Shown here in pieces: positions 33,221 through 42,201 of a stretch of 64,000 nt of DNA. Origin of the DNA: Comamonas sp. JUb58 (GTDB taxonomy: Bacteria; Pseudomonadota; Gammaproteobacteria; Burkholderiales; Burkholderiaceae_C). How positions within the stretch are numbered: the first letter of the stretch is position 1; each line of letters opens with the position of its first letter. The DNA is taken from assembly GCF_004364775.1 (NCBI RefSeq), contig NZ_SOAL01000011.1, positions 1-64,000 of the forward strand. Reading direction: 5' to 3'. The translations under genes and the position numbers were made by a program. The notes under the pieces are model-generated. The model did not search any database. It was not told the DNA's origin and saw nothing but the letters and a program-made list of their open reading frames with translations.

Positions 33221-34675
33221 TCAGTGGCCTTGGGGTTCGGTGGGGGAAGCGGCAGGCGCTGCCGTGCTGCGCGCAGCGCGTGCGCTGGCGCCAATGGGTG
33301 ACGGCGATGTGCCGCTCAGCGCCAGTTGCAGATCGGTTTCGGCGAGCCAGAAGTCGCGCTGCGCCTCGGTCGCCGTCAGCACCGCCTGGGTGGTGCTGCG
33401 GGCCTGGGCCAGTAGCTGCCAGACGCTGATGAACATGCCGTTGTAGCGGTAGATGGTCTCTTCCTGCACCAGCTGGGCCAGGGGCAATACTTCGGTCTTC
33501 TGCTGGTGGGCCAGGTCCCAGGCGGTGCGGTAGGCGCGCCAGCTGCTGCGGGCCTCGCTGCGCGCCCGGATGGCGCTCTCACGCAGCTGCGCCGCATTGG
33601 CTTGCACCTGGTGGCGCGCCATGCTGCTGGCGGCGGACCCCCAGTCGAACAGCGGCAAGGGCACATCCAGCTCCCAGCCCCGGGTGCTGTCCTTATGGCC
33701 GCTGTCCCGCTCGGTGCTGGTATTGCGGCTGTAGGTGGCGCCAATGTCGCCAAACACCGCGCCCAAGGTGGCCCAGCCCTGGCGGTCGGTACTCACCTCC
33801 AGGTTGCGGCGCAGCGCGCCCAGGTCCAGGCGCTCGCGCAGTGCGGTGGCCTCGGCGTCCTCGCCGCTGCGCAGCTCGCTGGCCGCTTTGGGCAAGGGTG
33901 GCAGGGCCTGGGGCAGCGTGAATGCCAGCTGCTGGCCCCACAGGCCCATGCGCTGGGCCAGCTGCTCACGTGCTTGCTGCGCAGCCAGCCCGGCCCGCGC
34001 CAGTTGTGCGGCGGCTTGCTGCTGCTGGGCCAGCTCGCGTGCCTGGTCTAGCTTGCTGAAATTGCCCACCGCCGCCATGCGCCGGGCCAGCTCGCCACCC
34101 AGCGCTGCGGCCTCGTGCATGCGGGTATGGGCGGCCAGCGCCTGCTCCGCAGCCACGGCGTTCAGCCAGGCGCGGCGCGTGTCTGCGGCCAGCAGCAAAG
34201 TCTGCTGTGCCGCCTCCAAGGTGGCTTGCTCCATCTGCCAGCCTTGCCAGCGGCTGCGCCAGGGCAGGGTCAACAGGTCGACCAGGCCAAAACCCAGCTT
34301 GCGCTCGATTTCGCGCTCATGGCCATTGCGAAACCAGCCCAGGGTCAGGCTGGGGTTGGGCAGGGTGATGGCCTGCACGCGCTGGGCATCGGCCACGCCC
34401 AGTTGTGCCAGTTGCACTTGCAGGCCCGGGTTGTTCAGCAGGGCGATGCGCACCGCCGTGTCTGCATCCACAGGCTGCTGCAGCCAGGCATTGATCTGCG
34501 TCTGCGCCGACTGCTGGGCCTGCGCATCGGTCGCAGGTAGCATAGCCTGGTCGGGCAGACGGCCTTGCAGTTGCTGGGCGACATCGCTGCGCAGCCCATC
34601 GGGCGAGACGCTGGCGCAGCCGGCGAGCAGCAGCGCGGCGGCGAGGGTGGACAGGCGAAGGCTCAGGCGTTTCAT
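33221..34675 (-). CDS. TolC-family outer-membrane efflux lipoprotein
   Basis: A 484-aa outer-membrane channel protein of the TolC/CusC family. It has a lipoprotein signal (AALLLAGCASVS), paired long helical regions and recurrent NNPGLQVQLAQLGVADAQRVQA-type segments. In copper operons such proteins form the outer-membrane exit, though no RND pump or membrane-fusion gene is adjacent here. The ATG at 34675 overlaps the previous stop by 4 bp (ATGA); the frame extends upstream without support. A low-complexity Ala/Ser tail closes the protein. Confidence 0.88.
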   Translation of the reverse strand: MKRLSLRLSTLAAALLLAGCASVSPDGLRSDVAQQLQGRLPDQAMLPATDAQAQQSAQTQINAWLQQPVDADTAVRIALLNNPGLQVQLAQLGVADAQRVQAITLPNPSLTLGWFRNGHEREIERKLGFGLVDLLTLPWRSRWQGWQMEQATLEAAQQTLLLAADTRRAWLNAVAAEQALAAHTRMHEAAALGGELARRMAAVGNFSKLDQARELAQQQQAAAQLARAGLAAQQAREQLAQRMGLWGQQLAFTLPQALPPLPKAASELRSGEDAEATALRERLDLGALRRNLEVSTDRQGWATLGAVFGDIGATYSRNTSTERDSGHKDSTRGWELDVPLPLFDWGSAASSMARHQVQANAAQLRESAIRARSEARSSWRAYRTAWDLAHQQKTEVLPLAQLVQEETIYRYNGMFISVWQLLAQARSTTQAVLTATEAQRDFWLAETDLQLALSGTSPSPIGASARAARSTAAPAASPTEPQGH

Positions 34676-35019
34676 TGCTGGCCTCCTTGCATGCCGTGCT
34701 GGCCATGGGCGCCATGCTCGTGCACCTGCATTGAATCGGCTGCCATGGGATGGGGTGGGCCTGGCGCTGCCTGGGCTTTTTCCCAGGCGATGACGTCGGC
34801 ATGGCCGCGTGCAAAGCCCGCTACGGCTGCATTGGCCTGGCGCCAATCACCGGGCTCGTTGACGATGCTGCCGCTGTGGGCCAGCGGCGGGTGCTGGAGC
34901 GCGGCTGTGGGCGCGTTGGGATCGGTGGCGACGGGGGCCCCCGTTTGGGCAGATAGCCAGCTGGTGACAGCCAGCCAGCCCGCGCCGGCAAGCCAGCGCA
35001 AGACATGCGCAGTGCGCAT
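34672..35019 (-). CDS. small exported His/Met-rich protein of the copper operon
   Basis: A 115-aa protein of unknown family. It has an N-terminal hydrophobic signal or anchor (VLRWLAGAGWLAVTSWL), a central helical part (VNEPGDWRQANAAVAGFARGH) and a metal-attracting tail (MQVHEHGAHGQHGMQGG). AGGAGA precedes the ATG at 35019. Its 4-bp overlap with the tolC-like gene and the tail suggest periplasmic copper binding; this is inferred from context. Confidence 0.75.
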   Translation of the reverse strand: MRTAHVLRWLAGAGWLAVTSWLSAQTGAPVATDPNAPTAALQHPPLAHSGSIVNEPGDWRQANAAVAGFARGHADVIAWEKAQAAPGPPHPMAADSMQVHEHGAHGQHGMQGGQQ

Positions 35020-35096
35020 AGGGTTCTCCTGAAAGCTCGTTCAAAGCAGACGTCTGCACGGCAGCTGCCATGCGGACGCACCTCGGGTGTCAGCGA

Positions 35097-35513
35097 TCAG
35101 GAAATGGGTGGTTTGGAGGCTTGGGCGAGCAGGGCGCTGGCAAAGGGCGCGCTGCCGCTGGCACGGGCCAGCGAGGGGGCGGGCAGGGCTGCAAAGCCCG
35201 CGCCGTTGAACAGATCGACAGCAGAGTGGCAGATACCGCAGGCCGAGCAGCTGGCGCCATGCTGGGCCGGGTCATGCTGGCTGTGGTCACTGGGATCGCT
35301 GTGCTGGCTGACTTGCTGGCCTGTGTCGCAGTGGATGCTGGCGGCCATGACATGGTCTGGGGCCATGTCGGCGTGGTCCGCCATGCTGCTGGCGTGGTGC
35401 TCGGCCATGGCCGCCGGCATCACCGGTGCCACCATGCCCATCGCCATGGCGTCGCCCATCAGGCCGCGCAGGGCCAGCATCAGCATCAGCAACAGGGACA
35501 GACAGGCACGCAT
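35097..35513 (-). CDS. exported Cys/His-rich (DUF2946-like) protein
   Basis: A 138-aa protein with a signal peptide and many His and Met residues (MAEHHASSMADHADMAPDH), then CSACGICHSA, resembling the CxxC-x-CH core of DUF2946 proteins found with copper genes (CopL-like). It is the first gene of the copper operon, 77 bp ahead of the next. The function is probably copper sensing or buffering in the periplasm, by context only. Confidence 0.7.
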   Translation of the reverse strand: MRACLSLLLMLMLALRGLMGDAMAMGMVAPVMPAAMAEHHASSMADHADMAPDHVMAASIHCDTGQQVSQHSDPSDHSQHDPAQHGASCSACGICHSAVDLFNGAGFAALPAPSLARASGSAPFASALLAQASKPPIS

Positions 35514-35583
35514 GGTGGGTTCAGACAGGGCGGGATACAGAAAGTTCCGCAGCGGCTGAGTGTAGCGCAGCTTGGCAGTCAGG

Positions 35584-36309
35584 TCAGTACTGCGATTCCA
35601 CCTGCCAGCTCACCGGTATCTCGGCCACGCTGGCGCTGGCGGGCAGCTCCAGCACCGTCCGCACCAGGGTCGCAATGTCGGCCGGTTGGCTGATCTGGGC
35701 GCGCATCTCGGGCAGCACGCCATCGGCCATGTCGGTGTCGACAAAGCCGGGGCAGATAGCAGTGCAGCGGATGCGGTCGGCCCCGCCACAGTGGCGTATG
35801 CCATGGGCCAAGGCCAGGGCCGCATGCTTGCTGATGGCATAGAGCGAGCCCTCGGGCGCCCGCACCCGCTTGCCGGCCAGCGATGCCATCACGACCACCT
35901 TGCCATTGGGCGACTGCTGCAAATAGGGCCAGAGCTGGCGCGTCAGCCGCATCGGCGATTTCACATTGATGGCCATCAGCCGATCAAACTCCGCATCGCT
36001 GGCCGTCAAAACGCTGTCGGTGCTGAGCACGCCGGCGTTGTGGACGATGGCATCGATGCGCCCAAAATGCGCGGCGGCCTCGGCGATCCAGCGGGTTTCG
36101 CTGTCCGCATCCAGCGCATCAAAGTGGCTGCGCTGCAGCTGCACAGGGCCATGGTCTGCCAGTTGTAGCACCGGTTGGCGCGTGCCTATGCTGACCCGCC
36201 AGCCATGGGACAGCAGCTCTTGCGCAATGGCCAGGCCCAGGCCGCGCCCGGCGCCACTGACCAAGGCAACCGGCTGCGCGGATGGTGGTGTTGGCGAGTG
36301 CTGAGGCAT
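35584..36309 (-). CDS. short-chain dehydrogenase/reductase
   Basis: A 241-aa Rossmann-fold NAD(P)-dependent oxidoreductase. The cofactor motif is VSGAGRGLGLA, followed by VHNAGVLSTDS (NNAG-like), and the catalytic YAISK tetrad segment. The substrate is not predictable from sequence. It lies 4 bp after a class-III PLP enzyme in the same operon, so an amino-alcohol- or aldehyde-derived substrate is plausible. The ATG at 36309 is chosen; the frame runs further back into the aminotransferase gene. Confidence 0.87.
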   Translation of the reverse strand: MPQHSPTPPSAQPVALVSGAGRGLGLAIAQELLSHGWRVSIGTRQPVLQLADHGPVQLQRSHFDALDADSETRWIAEAAAHFGRIDAIVHNAGVLSTDSVLTASDAEFDRLMAINVKSPMRLTRQLWPYLQQSPNGKVVVMASLAGKRVRAPEGSLYAISKHAALALAHGIRHCGGADRIRCTAICPGFVDTDMADGVLPEMRAQISQPADIATLVRTVLELPASASVAEIPVSWQVESQY

Positions 36310-36313
36310 GGGA

Positions 36314-37564
36314 TCAGGCCCGGGCCCGCAGGGCCTCGTCCAGTGCGCTGGCCAGCAGATCGGCATGCTCGGTCTCAAAGGGCAGCGGTGGGCGGATCTT
36401 GAGGGTATCGCCCAGCGGGCCGCTGGTGCTGATCAACACGCCGGCCTGGCGCAGGTGGTTGACGACGGCGCTGGCCAGGCTGCCGCTTTGCAGCTGCAGG
36501 CCCCAGTACAGGCCTTCGCCGCGTATCTGGGTGATGCTGCCGTGCTGCGCCGCCAGCGACTGCAACGCCTGCTGCAGATGACCGCCGACGCGGCGCACAT
36601 GGGCCGGGGCATCGATGCGCTCCAGCTCATCGAGCACGGCCATGGCCACCGCCGCCGATACCGTGTTGCCGCCAAAGGTGTTGAAGTAGCGGCAGCGCTT
36701 GCCAAACACCTCCATCAGCGGTGTCTTCAGCACCAGGGCCGCAATCGGGTGGCCATTGCCCATGGGTTTGCCCATGGTCACCATATCGGGCACCACCGCC
36801 TCGCGGCCAAAGGCCCACCAGCGGCCGGTGCGGGCAAAGCCGCCTTGCACCTCGTCGGCAATGAACAGGCCCCCGCGCTTGCGCACCGCCTGGGCGGCAG
36901 CTTCCAGAATGGGCGCGGCGTCGATGTGCACGCCATCGCTGGCAAACACGGTGTCGAGCAGCAAGGCGCTGACCGGCGTGCCACGCGCTTCCAGTGCGTC
37001 GGCAGCGGCATCCACCCTTTGGGCAAAGGCAGCGGCGGCAGCCTGGGCATCCATGGCCTGGAAAGCGGGCGGGTCGATAAGCTCGACATGGTCTGCGGGC
37101 GGGCACAACGAGGGCGAGCATTGCGCCAAGGCCATGGTTACGCCGTGGTAGGCATGGCGGGTGATGATCAGGCCCCGGCGGCCGGTGTACTCCTGCGCCA
37201 CGCGCAGGGCCAGGTCATTGGCCTCGCTGCCGGTGCAGGTGAAAACGCTGGTGTCCAGCTCGGCGGGAAACAGCGCCCGCAGGCGCTCGGCCAGCTGCAC
37301 CACGTTGTCATGCAGGTAGCGGGTATGGGTGTTGAGCAGCTGGCTTTGGCCGATGAGCGCGGCATTGACTGCTGCGTTGGCATGGCCAACTACCGGCACA
37401 TTGTTGTAGGCATCCAGGTAGCGGCGGCCATCGGCATCGAACAGCCAGACGCCTTCGCCCCGCACCGGGTGCAGGGGCTCGTCGTAGAACAGGCGGTAAG
37501 AAGGGCCGAGCGCGCTTTGGCGGCGCGCAAGCAGGCGCTGGTCGTCTGCGGAAAGGGTTGGCAT
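36314..37564 (-). CDS. class-III PLP enzyme, phospho-lyase type (ETNPPL/PHYKPL-like)
   Basis: A 416-aa fold-type-I PLP enzyme. Its sequence looks closer to ethanolamine-phosphate / phosphohydroxylysine phospho-lyases than to true aminotransferases: YLDAYNNVPVVGHANAAV, LLNTHTRYLHDNVVQLAERL, TCTGSEANDLALRVAQEY and ITRHAYHG. The PLP Lys lies in MVTMGKPMGNGHP, and IADEVQGGFARTG carries the Asp. Such enzymes eliminate phosphate and ammonia from O-phospho-amino-alcohols. It is 24 bp downstream of a kinase that could make such a substrate. The resemblance is from memory of the families and could be tested by phylogeny. Confidence 0.85.
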   Translation of the reverse strand: MPTLSADDQRLLARRQSALGPSYRLFYDEPLHPVRGEGVWLFDADGRRYLDAYNNVPVVGHANAAVNAALIGQSQLLNTHTRYLHDNVVQLAERLRALFPAELDTSVFTCTGSEANDLALRVAQEYTGRRGLIITRHAYHGVTMALAQCSPSLCPPADHVELIDPPAFQAMDAQAAAAAFAQRVDAAADALEARGTPVSALLLDTVFASDGVHIDAAPILEAAAQAVRKRGGLFIADEVQGGFARTGRWWAFGREAVVPDMVTMGKPMGNGHPIAALVLKTPLMEVFGKRCRYFNTFGGNTVSAAVAMAVLDELERIDAPAHVRRVGGHLQQALQSLAAQHGSITQIRGEGLYWGLQLQSGSLASAVVNHLRQAGVLISTSGPLGDTLKIRPPLPFETEHADLLASALDEALRARA

Positions 37565-37588
37565 GGCGTGGTGCTCCAAAAAGGGTGG

Positions 37589-38728
37589 TCAGGCGGCGGT
37601 AGGGGCGGCTGCGCTGCGGTCTGCGCAAGGGTTTGGCAAGGCGCCATGGCGTTGCAGCCAGTCGCCCACCATGCGGCTGAACAAGGCCGTGGCGGTGGCC
37701 TGGCTGCGCAGGATATAGACGCGGTTCTCAGGATAGAGGCGGGCGCGCCAGGCGGTGATCACCATGCGCTGCGTGAGCCGCGCCAGGATCAGATCGGGCA
37801 GCAGCGCATGCTCGGCAGCCGTCAGTGGCAGCAGGCTTTCATAACCGGCCAGCATCGCGGCCAGTGCGGCATCGGGTGCGTCCGTCAGCGGCATTTGGTA
37901 AGAGGCGGCAATGGCCAGATCGGCCACGCGCGGGGCCCGCAGCATGTCGCCAAAGTCCAGCACCCCGGCAATGCCCAGACCATCGTCGCTGGCCAGCAGG
38001 TTGCTGGGTGAGAGGTCGTTGTGGATGGTTTGGGTGGGCAGCTGTGGGCCCAGTTGTGCCAGCCGCTGCTCAAAGGCGGTCCAGAACGCGGCAATCTGCG
38101 CACGCAGCTGGGCATCCTCCACCACCTCCAGCCAGGGGCGCAGCAGCGGCGCGCGGCGTGCATCCCATAAAAAAGGGCGCTCGGTAGCAGGGTGGGCAAA
38201 GTCCGCCAAGGCGCCATGCAGTTGGGCAATCGCCAGGCCCCAAACCTGCCAGGCGCTGGCATCGCGCTGCAGATCGCTGCCCGCCTTGCCATCGAGAAAG
38301 CTGTAGCAGCGCACGCGCAAAAGCTCACCCTCGGGGCTGCGCCATTCCAGCCAGTCGGCGCTGGCGCTGCCTTGGGCCGAAGCTGGCTGGCGCAACGGAT
38401 GGTGCAAGGGCACTGGCACGGCGCAGCGGCCTGCCAGGTGCTTGAGCACTGCTATCTGCATCTCCGTCTCCGCCAGCGACTCGGCCGCGCTGATGAACTT
38501 GAGCGTGACGGCGCTGCCATCGGGTGAGCGGATCAGAAAGTTGCGGTCCCGCTCACCAGACAGCGGCTGCGCCTGGCCTTCGATGCCATAGGCCTCGCGG
38601 GCCAGGGCTGCTGCCTGTTCTGCGCTGACTTGGGGCACCGCCGTCAGGAAGGCTTGGCTGGCCTGGGCCAGGGCATCGGGTTCATCGGAGGGGGCAGAAG
38701 CGGCGGGGGCGGGCAGGGGGCGGTTCAT
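37589..38728 (-). CDS. APH-family kinase, hydroxylysine-kinase-like
   Basis: A 379-aa aminoglycoside-phosphotransferase-fold kinase. The N-terminal pattern LSGERDRNFLIRSPDGSAVTLKF matches the hydroxylysine kinase (HYKK) type. The catalytic loop is TIHNDLSPSNLL and the metal-binding Asp lies in GVLDFGDM. It probably phosphorylates the hydroxyl of an amino alcohol or hydroxy-amino acid, which the next enzyme then opens. It is the first gene of the kinase - phospho-lyase - SDR operon and is divergent from a GntR regulator. Confidence 0.82.
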   Translation of the reverse strand: MNRPLPAPAASAPSDEPDALAQASQAFLTAVPQVSAEQAAALAREAYGIEGQAQPLSGERDRNFLIRSPDGSAVTLKFISAAESLAETEMQIAVLKHLAGRCAVPVPLHHPLRQPASAQGSASADWLEWRSPEGELLRVRCYSFLDGKAGSDLQRDASAWQVWGLAIAQLHGALADFAHPATERPFLWDARRAPLLRPWLEVVEDAQLRAQIAAFWTAFEQRLAQLGPQLPTQTIHNDLSPSNLLASDDGLGIAGVLDFGDMLRAPRVADLAIAASYQMPLTDAPDAALAAMLAGYESLLPLTAAEHALLPDLILARLTQRMVITAWRARLYPENRVYILRSQATATALFSRMVGDWLQRHGALPNPCADRSAAAPTAA

Positions 38729-38779
38729 GGCGGCAGGTGGCTGCTGGGTAAAACAGGTGTGAAACCTTGATTTGATGTT

Positions 38780-38877
38780 TGATGCATCATAAATTCAATG
38801 CCCTGATTTGAACAGCAACGCTGTTATTGGGCATCCGGGTAAACCTGAGTGCGCAAAGTTTTGCTTATGATGCATCT
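38780..38877. promoter_or_regulatory. paired GntR operators
   Basis: TGATGCATCA at 38780-38789 and TGATGCATCT at 38868-38877 lie in the 229-bp divergent gap, in opposite orientation and sharing GATGCATCATAA when aligned. They are 88 bp apart, one near each promoter. The spacing and symmetry fit binding of the adjacent FadR/VanR-type GntR regulator to control both directions. Confidence 0.65.
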
Positions 38878-38957
38878 TGCTGCGCTGAGCGGTGCCTTGT
38901 CAGGACCGTCTCGCAGACCGCAGTCAGCACAAGAACACCCCCGGAGGCAAAGGGCAG

Positions 38958-39629
38958 ATGACAGAGCGATTTGAGAGTGTCAACACGGAGAGCAAGGGCG
39001 ACCAGATCTATGCCCAACTGGCGCAGGCGCTGGTCAAAGGCCAGCTGCTGCCGGGCGAGCGCCTGAAGATACGTGAGCTGGCGCTGCAAATGGGCACCAG
39101 CGTGACCCCCGTGCGTGATGCCATCCTGCGGCTTGTGCAGCATGGCGTGTTGGTGATGCTCAGCCCCCGCGACATACGGGTGCGGCGCCTGACCCTGGAC
39201 GAGTACCTGGAGATCCGCAATATTCGCGTGGAGCTGGAAGGCATGGCCGCCAGCCAGGCGGCAGTGTGCGCCAGCGCCGACGAGGTGCAGCGTCTGGCCG
39301 AACAGGTGCAGCAAAACGAAGAGGCTGTGCGGCGTGGCGACATCGCCCAGGCCATTGCGCTGAACCAGGATTTTCACTTTGCGCTCTGCCAGCTGGCACG
39401 CATGCCCTTGCTGTCCGACATCCTGTACGGCCTCTGGCTCAAGATGGGCCCCTTGATTGCCCAGAGCTACAGCGAAGGCGGCCGCAGCATGATCGACCAT
39501 CACTACCCTGTCGTCGAGGCCTTGCGCCGCAACGACCCGCATGCTGCGCGGGTCGCTATTCAGACGGATTTGCTGTCTGGCGGGCAGTCGATTTATGAGC
39601 GGTTTGGGCGGGTGGAGCAGGGGCAGTAA
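38958..39629 (+). CDS. GntR-family regulator with FCD domain
   Basis: A 223-aa regulator. The N-terminal winged helix (QLLPGERLKIRELALQMGTSVTPVRDAILRL) is followed by an all-helical FCD ligand domain (YLEIRNIRVELEGMAASQAA, NQDFHFALCQLA, DHHYPVVEAL) with the conserved Asp/His metal residues. It is divergent from the kinase operon and probably represses it until a pathway intermediate binds. The ATG at 38958 follows GGAGG at 38943. Confidence 0.88.
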   Translation: MTERFESVNTESKGDQIYAQLAQALVKGQLLPGERLKIRELALQMGTSVTPVRDAILRLVQHGVLVMLSPRDIRVRRLTLDEYLEIRNIRVELEGMAASQAAVCASADEVQRLAEQVQQNEEAVRRGDIAQAIALNQDFHFALCQLARMPLLSDILYGLWLKMGPLIAQSYSEGGRSMIDHHYPVVEALRRNDPHAARVAIQTDLLSGGQSIYERFGRVEQGQ

Positions 39630-40565
39630 AGCCTTTTGTTCTGTGTCGGTTCTCCGTGAGTTCTCACTGAAGTTTGAACTTGGGTCGCTTTGAGCTCAGC
39701 CAAAGGGAGTGCCGGTGCGGCTTCCAGCCTGTCGACGGCCAGTGGGGGTGCTGCTGCGCCTAGTCAATTCAAAGGTAGGATGGCGGCTATCGGCCAACAA
39801 CGGTAAGCCGCTTGGTTCACTTCAACGGCTGGTGCAGGCTGATTGCGGCCGCTCAGCAGTACCGATGTTACCGACTGCTTTGTCAAAAGCAGTCATTGCG
39901 CCTAGGCTTTCGAGGAAGTCTGCTCTACACCTTAAAGCAGTCACCGAAGTCTGCCTATGCCGAGTGGCTGCTTTGGCAGTTGTTGAAATGGAGCTATCGA
40001 CCCAAAGCGGTTTTTCACTTCTATCAAACAATCGACCGGTTGACCGTCAGTCAGCGAGAGAATATCGCGCTTGGAATGAATCTGGCGAGCGCGGAGGCTA
40101 TGCATCTGTACGGTCTTGGTTCTCTCTAGCAATTCGAGCAGATTTTGGGCTACTTTCTCCAATAGGGCTGCTTGTTTCGCCTCAATGTCACAACGAATGG
40201 TGCGCTCGACGGCGATGGATAGCATCACGGCGAATCGTTCTAAATCACCCGCGAGCACATTTGCCAGTGACACTTTGGGATGACTGCCATATCGTTGTTG
40301 ACAGACACGCGGGCATCGTGAGCACCGTAGTCTCAACGCCTGGCAGTTCGGCTGATATATCGCATGCCCAGAGGCTCTTTCCCGGACAAGAGTGCAATAC
40401 GCTGGGTGACTGCATTTGTATATACGTAAACAGTAGAGCAGAGGCAGCAAACTGGTAAGTAAGCTGGCATATTGCCATGCGCAAAGGCCTGCACATGAAT
40501 CCCGATGGAGGCGCCCAACTGGGACTGCTTTATGAAAATACGAACAAAACAAGAACAGTAGACGA
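39630..40565. other. AT-richer stretch without a recognised intact gene
   Basis: Frames up to 250 codons exist on both strands, but their translations have mixed composition and no family pattern. The base composition is clearly less GC-rich than on either side. With the transposase remnant just downstream it looks like decayed mobile DNA at the border of the acquired catabolic block. Confidence 0.5.
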
Positions 40566-40769
40566 GTCAAGGTGGAGCACCCGTTTCGTGCCATCAAGCA
40601 GCAGATCGGATTCTATGAGGTGCGCTACCTGGACATCGCCAAGAATGACAACTAGCTGCAGTCGACGTTTTCGCTGACCAATCAATGGCTGGCAGGAGGG
40701 CCGCTGATGAGAAGGCATGAGTGCGCCTGGAGGTGCGCCAAACGGGCACCTGCCTCAAACGCGGCTTGA
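40566..40769 (+). pseudogene. IS5-family transposase C-terminal remnant
   Basis: Translation from 40566 gives VKVEHPFRAIKQQIGFYEVRY then LDIAKNDN, a stop, and LQSTFSLTNQW. This is the conserved IS5-type C-terminus (VEHPFRxIKxxxG...RYxxxxKN...FxLxN). An in-frame stop splits it and the N-terminal DDE part is missing, so it is a dead fragment. Confidence 0.75.
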
Positions 40770-40883
40770 AATCTAGCGACCAAACTGCGTAAAAGCAGGC
40801 AAACCGGCATTGAGCTAATTGGCCAATCTGAATTCAGGGCCTTTGCAGACTTCTCATAGGTGAATCATTGAAATGTAACAATA

Positions 40884-42185
40884 TTACATCTCGTCGCGTT
40901 GAAGCTTTACAAGGCGCTTGTCGAGAATATGCACGGTCTCGTAGAGGACCCGTGTGCCATCCAGCAACTGATCTGGCTCAATCCACTCTTCGGGTGCATG
41001 ACTGCGGCCATGGAGGCAAGGGACGAAAATCATTCCTATGGGTCCAGTAGGAGCCATGTAGACAGCGTCGTGTCCCGCGCCGCTGGGCATCCGCATCTGA
41101 GCGTATGCGAGGTTTTTGCAGGCCTGCTCGATGCTCTGCATTACCAGTTCCTGGCAATCCGTGGGTAGGGAGCGGCTCACATCGTTCATTTCGGCGCGCA
41201 CGCGCAATTCCGCGAGGCCGGCCTGCACTTCGGTAAGCAGTTCATCGGGAAAGGTGTCGAGCACGCTTTGTGCATCGCTGCGCACCTCCATCATCATCTC
41301 AACCAAGCCAGGCACGGCGTTCGAAGCGTTGGGTGTAAGCGAAAGACGCCCCACAGTGGCCACAACGTAATGGGGATTGCCCGCGAGCGCTGAGGCCTTG
41401 CGGTTGGCCGCATCAATGATGCGTGCTGCACCTACGAGCGCGTCATGGCGGATGTCCATGGGCGTGGTGCCTGCATGGTCGGCCTGGCCGTGCACGATGA
41501 AGGACACTCGGCGAATGCCTACGATGTTGGTGACCACGCCAATCGGCAGAGCCTTTTGCTCCAGCACCGGGCCTTGCTCGATGTGCAGCTCCACGAAGGC
41601 GGCCGTGCTGTGCTTGCCGCGTAGTGGCTGGCTCAGAGCTTCGGGTATGGCACCAATGCGGCGCATGCCTTCTGCCAGAGTTTCGCCTTGTGGGTTCTTC
41701 GCAGCCAGCATGCCCATTTCGAGCTTGCCAGAAATGGCGCGACTGCCGATGCATGAAATGCCGTAGTCGCTGGGTTCTTCGGACAGGAAGTCGATCACTT
41801 CGAACGGGTGCTGCAGGGTAATGCCGTTTTCGTGCAGCGTGTGGGCGACCTCGATGCCTGCGAGCACGCCGATGATGCCGTCGAAGCGGCCACCCATCAT
41901 CACTGTGTCGCAATGCGAGCCGGTCACGATGGGTGCACGCTCCGGCGCTCCGGCAGCCCCTGCCGCGCCGGGCAGGCGACCCACCAGATTGCCGGCTGCG
42001 TCGAGATGCACCTGCATGCCAGCGGCCTTGAATTCGCTCTCCAGCCATGAACGGGCCTTGTCGAATTCCGGTGAGAAGGCGCGGCGTGTCCAGGGAACGT
42101 CGGGCAAAGTGAACGTGGACAGGGTCTCGATGCGGCGCCACAGGCGCTCGGCATTCAGCGGTGGGAAAGGTGTCTGAGATGTCAT
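40884..42185 (-). CDS. N-carbamoyl-amino-acid hydrolase (M20 family, HyuC-like)
   Basis: A 433-aa metal-dependent amidohydrolase of the hydantoinase/carbamoylase branch of M20. It should hydrolyse an N-carbamoyl amino acid to the free amino acid, ammonia and CO2. Metal ligands are visible in GSHCDTVMMGGRFDG, LSEEPSDYG and MPSGAGHDAVYMA, with HIEQGPVLE and DHAGTTPMDIRHDAL as further family blocks. In this neighbourhood the expected substrate is N-carbamoyl-glutamate, giving glutamate, by inference. It is 16 bp downstream of the hydantoinase-like gene. Confidence 0.88.
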   Translation of the reverse strand: MTSQTPFPPLNAERLWRRIETLSTFTLPDVPWTRRAFSPEFDKARSWLESEFKAAGMQVHLDAAGNLVGRLPGAAGAAGAPERAPIVTGSHCDTVMMGGRFDGIIGVLAGIEVAHTLHENGITLQHPFEVIDFLSEEPSDYGISCIGSRAISGKLEMGMLAAKNPQGETLAEGMRRIGAIPEALSQPLRGKHSTAAFVELHIEQGPVLEQKALPIGVVTNIVGIRRVSFIVHGQADHAGTTPMDIRHDALVGAARIIDAANRKASALAGNPHYVVATVGRLSLTPNASNAVPGLVEMMMEVRSDAQSVLDTFPDELLTEVQAGLAELRVRAEMNDVSRSLPTDCQELVMQSIEQACKNLAYAQMRMPSGAGHDAVYMAPTGPIGMIFVPCLHGRSHAPEEWIEPDQLLDGTRVLYETVHILDKRLVKLQRDEM

Positions 42186-42201
42186 GCTGTATGTGATCCG
42201 A

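Noticed and set aside
39941..40597. A 218-codon minus-strand frame in the AT-richer gap.
   Set aside because: No recognisable domain and no Shine-Dalgarno support; composition looks like decayed DNA.
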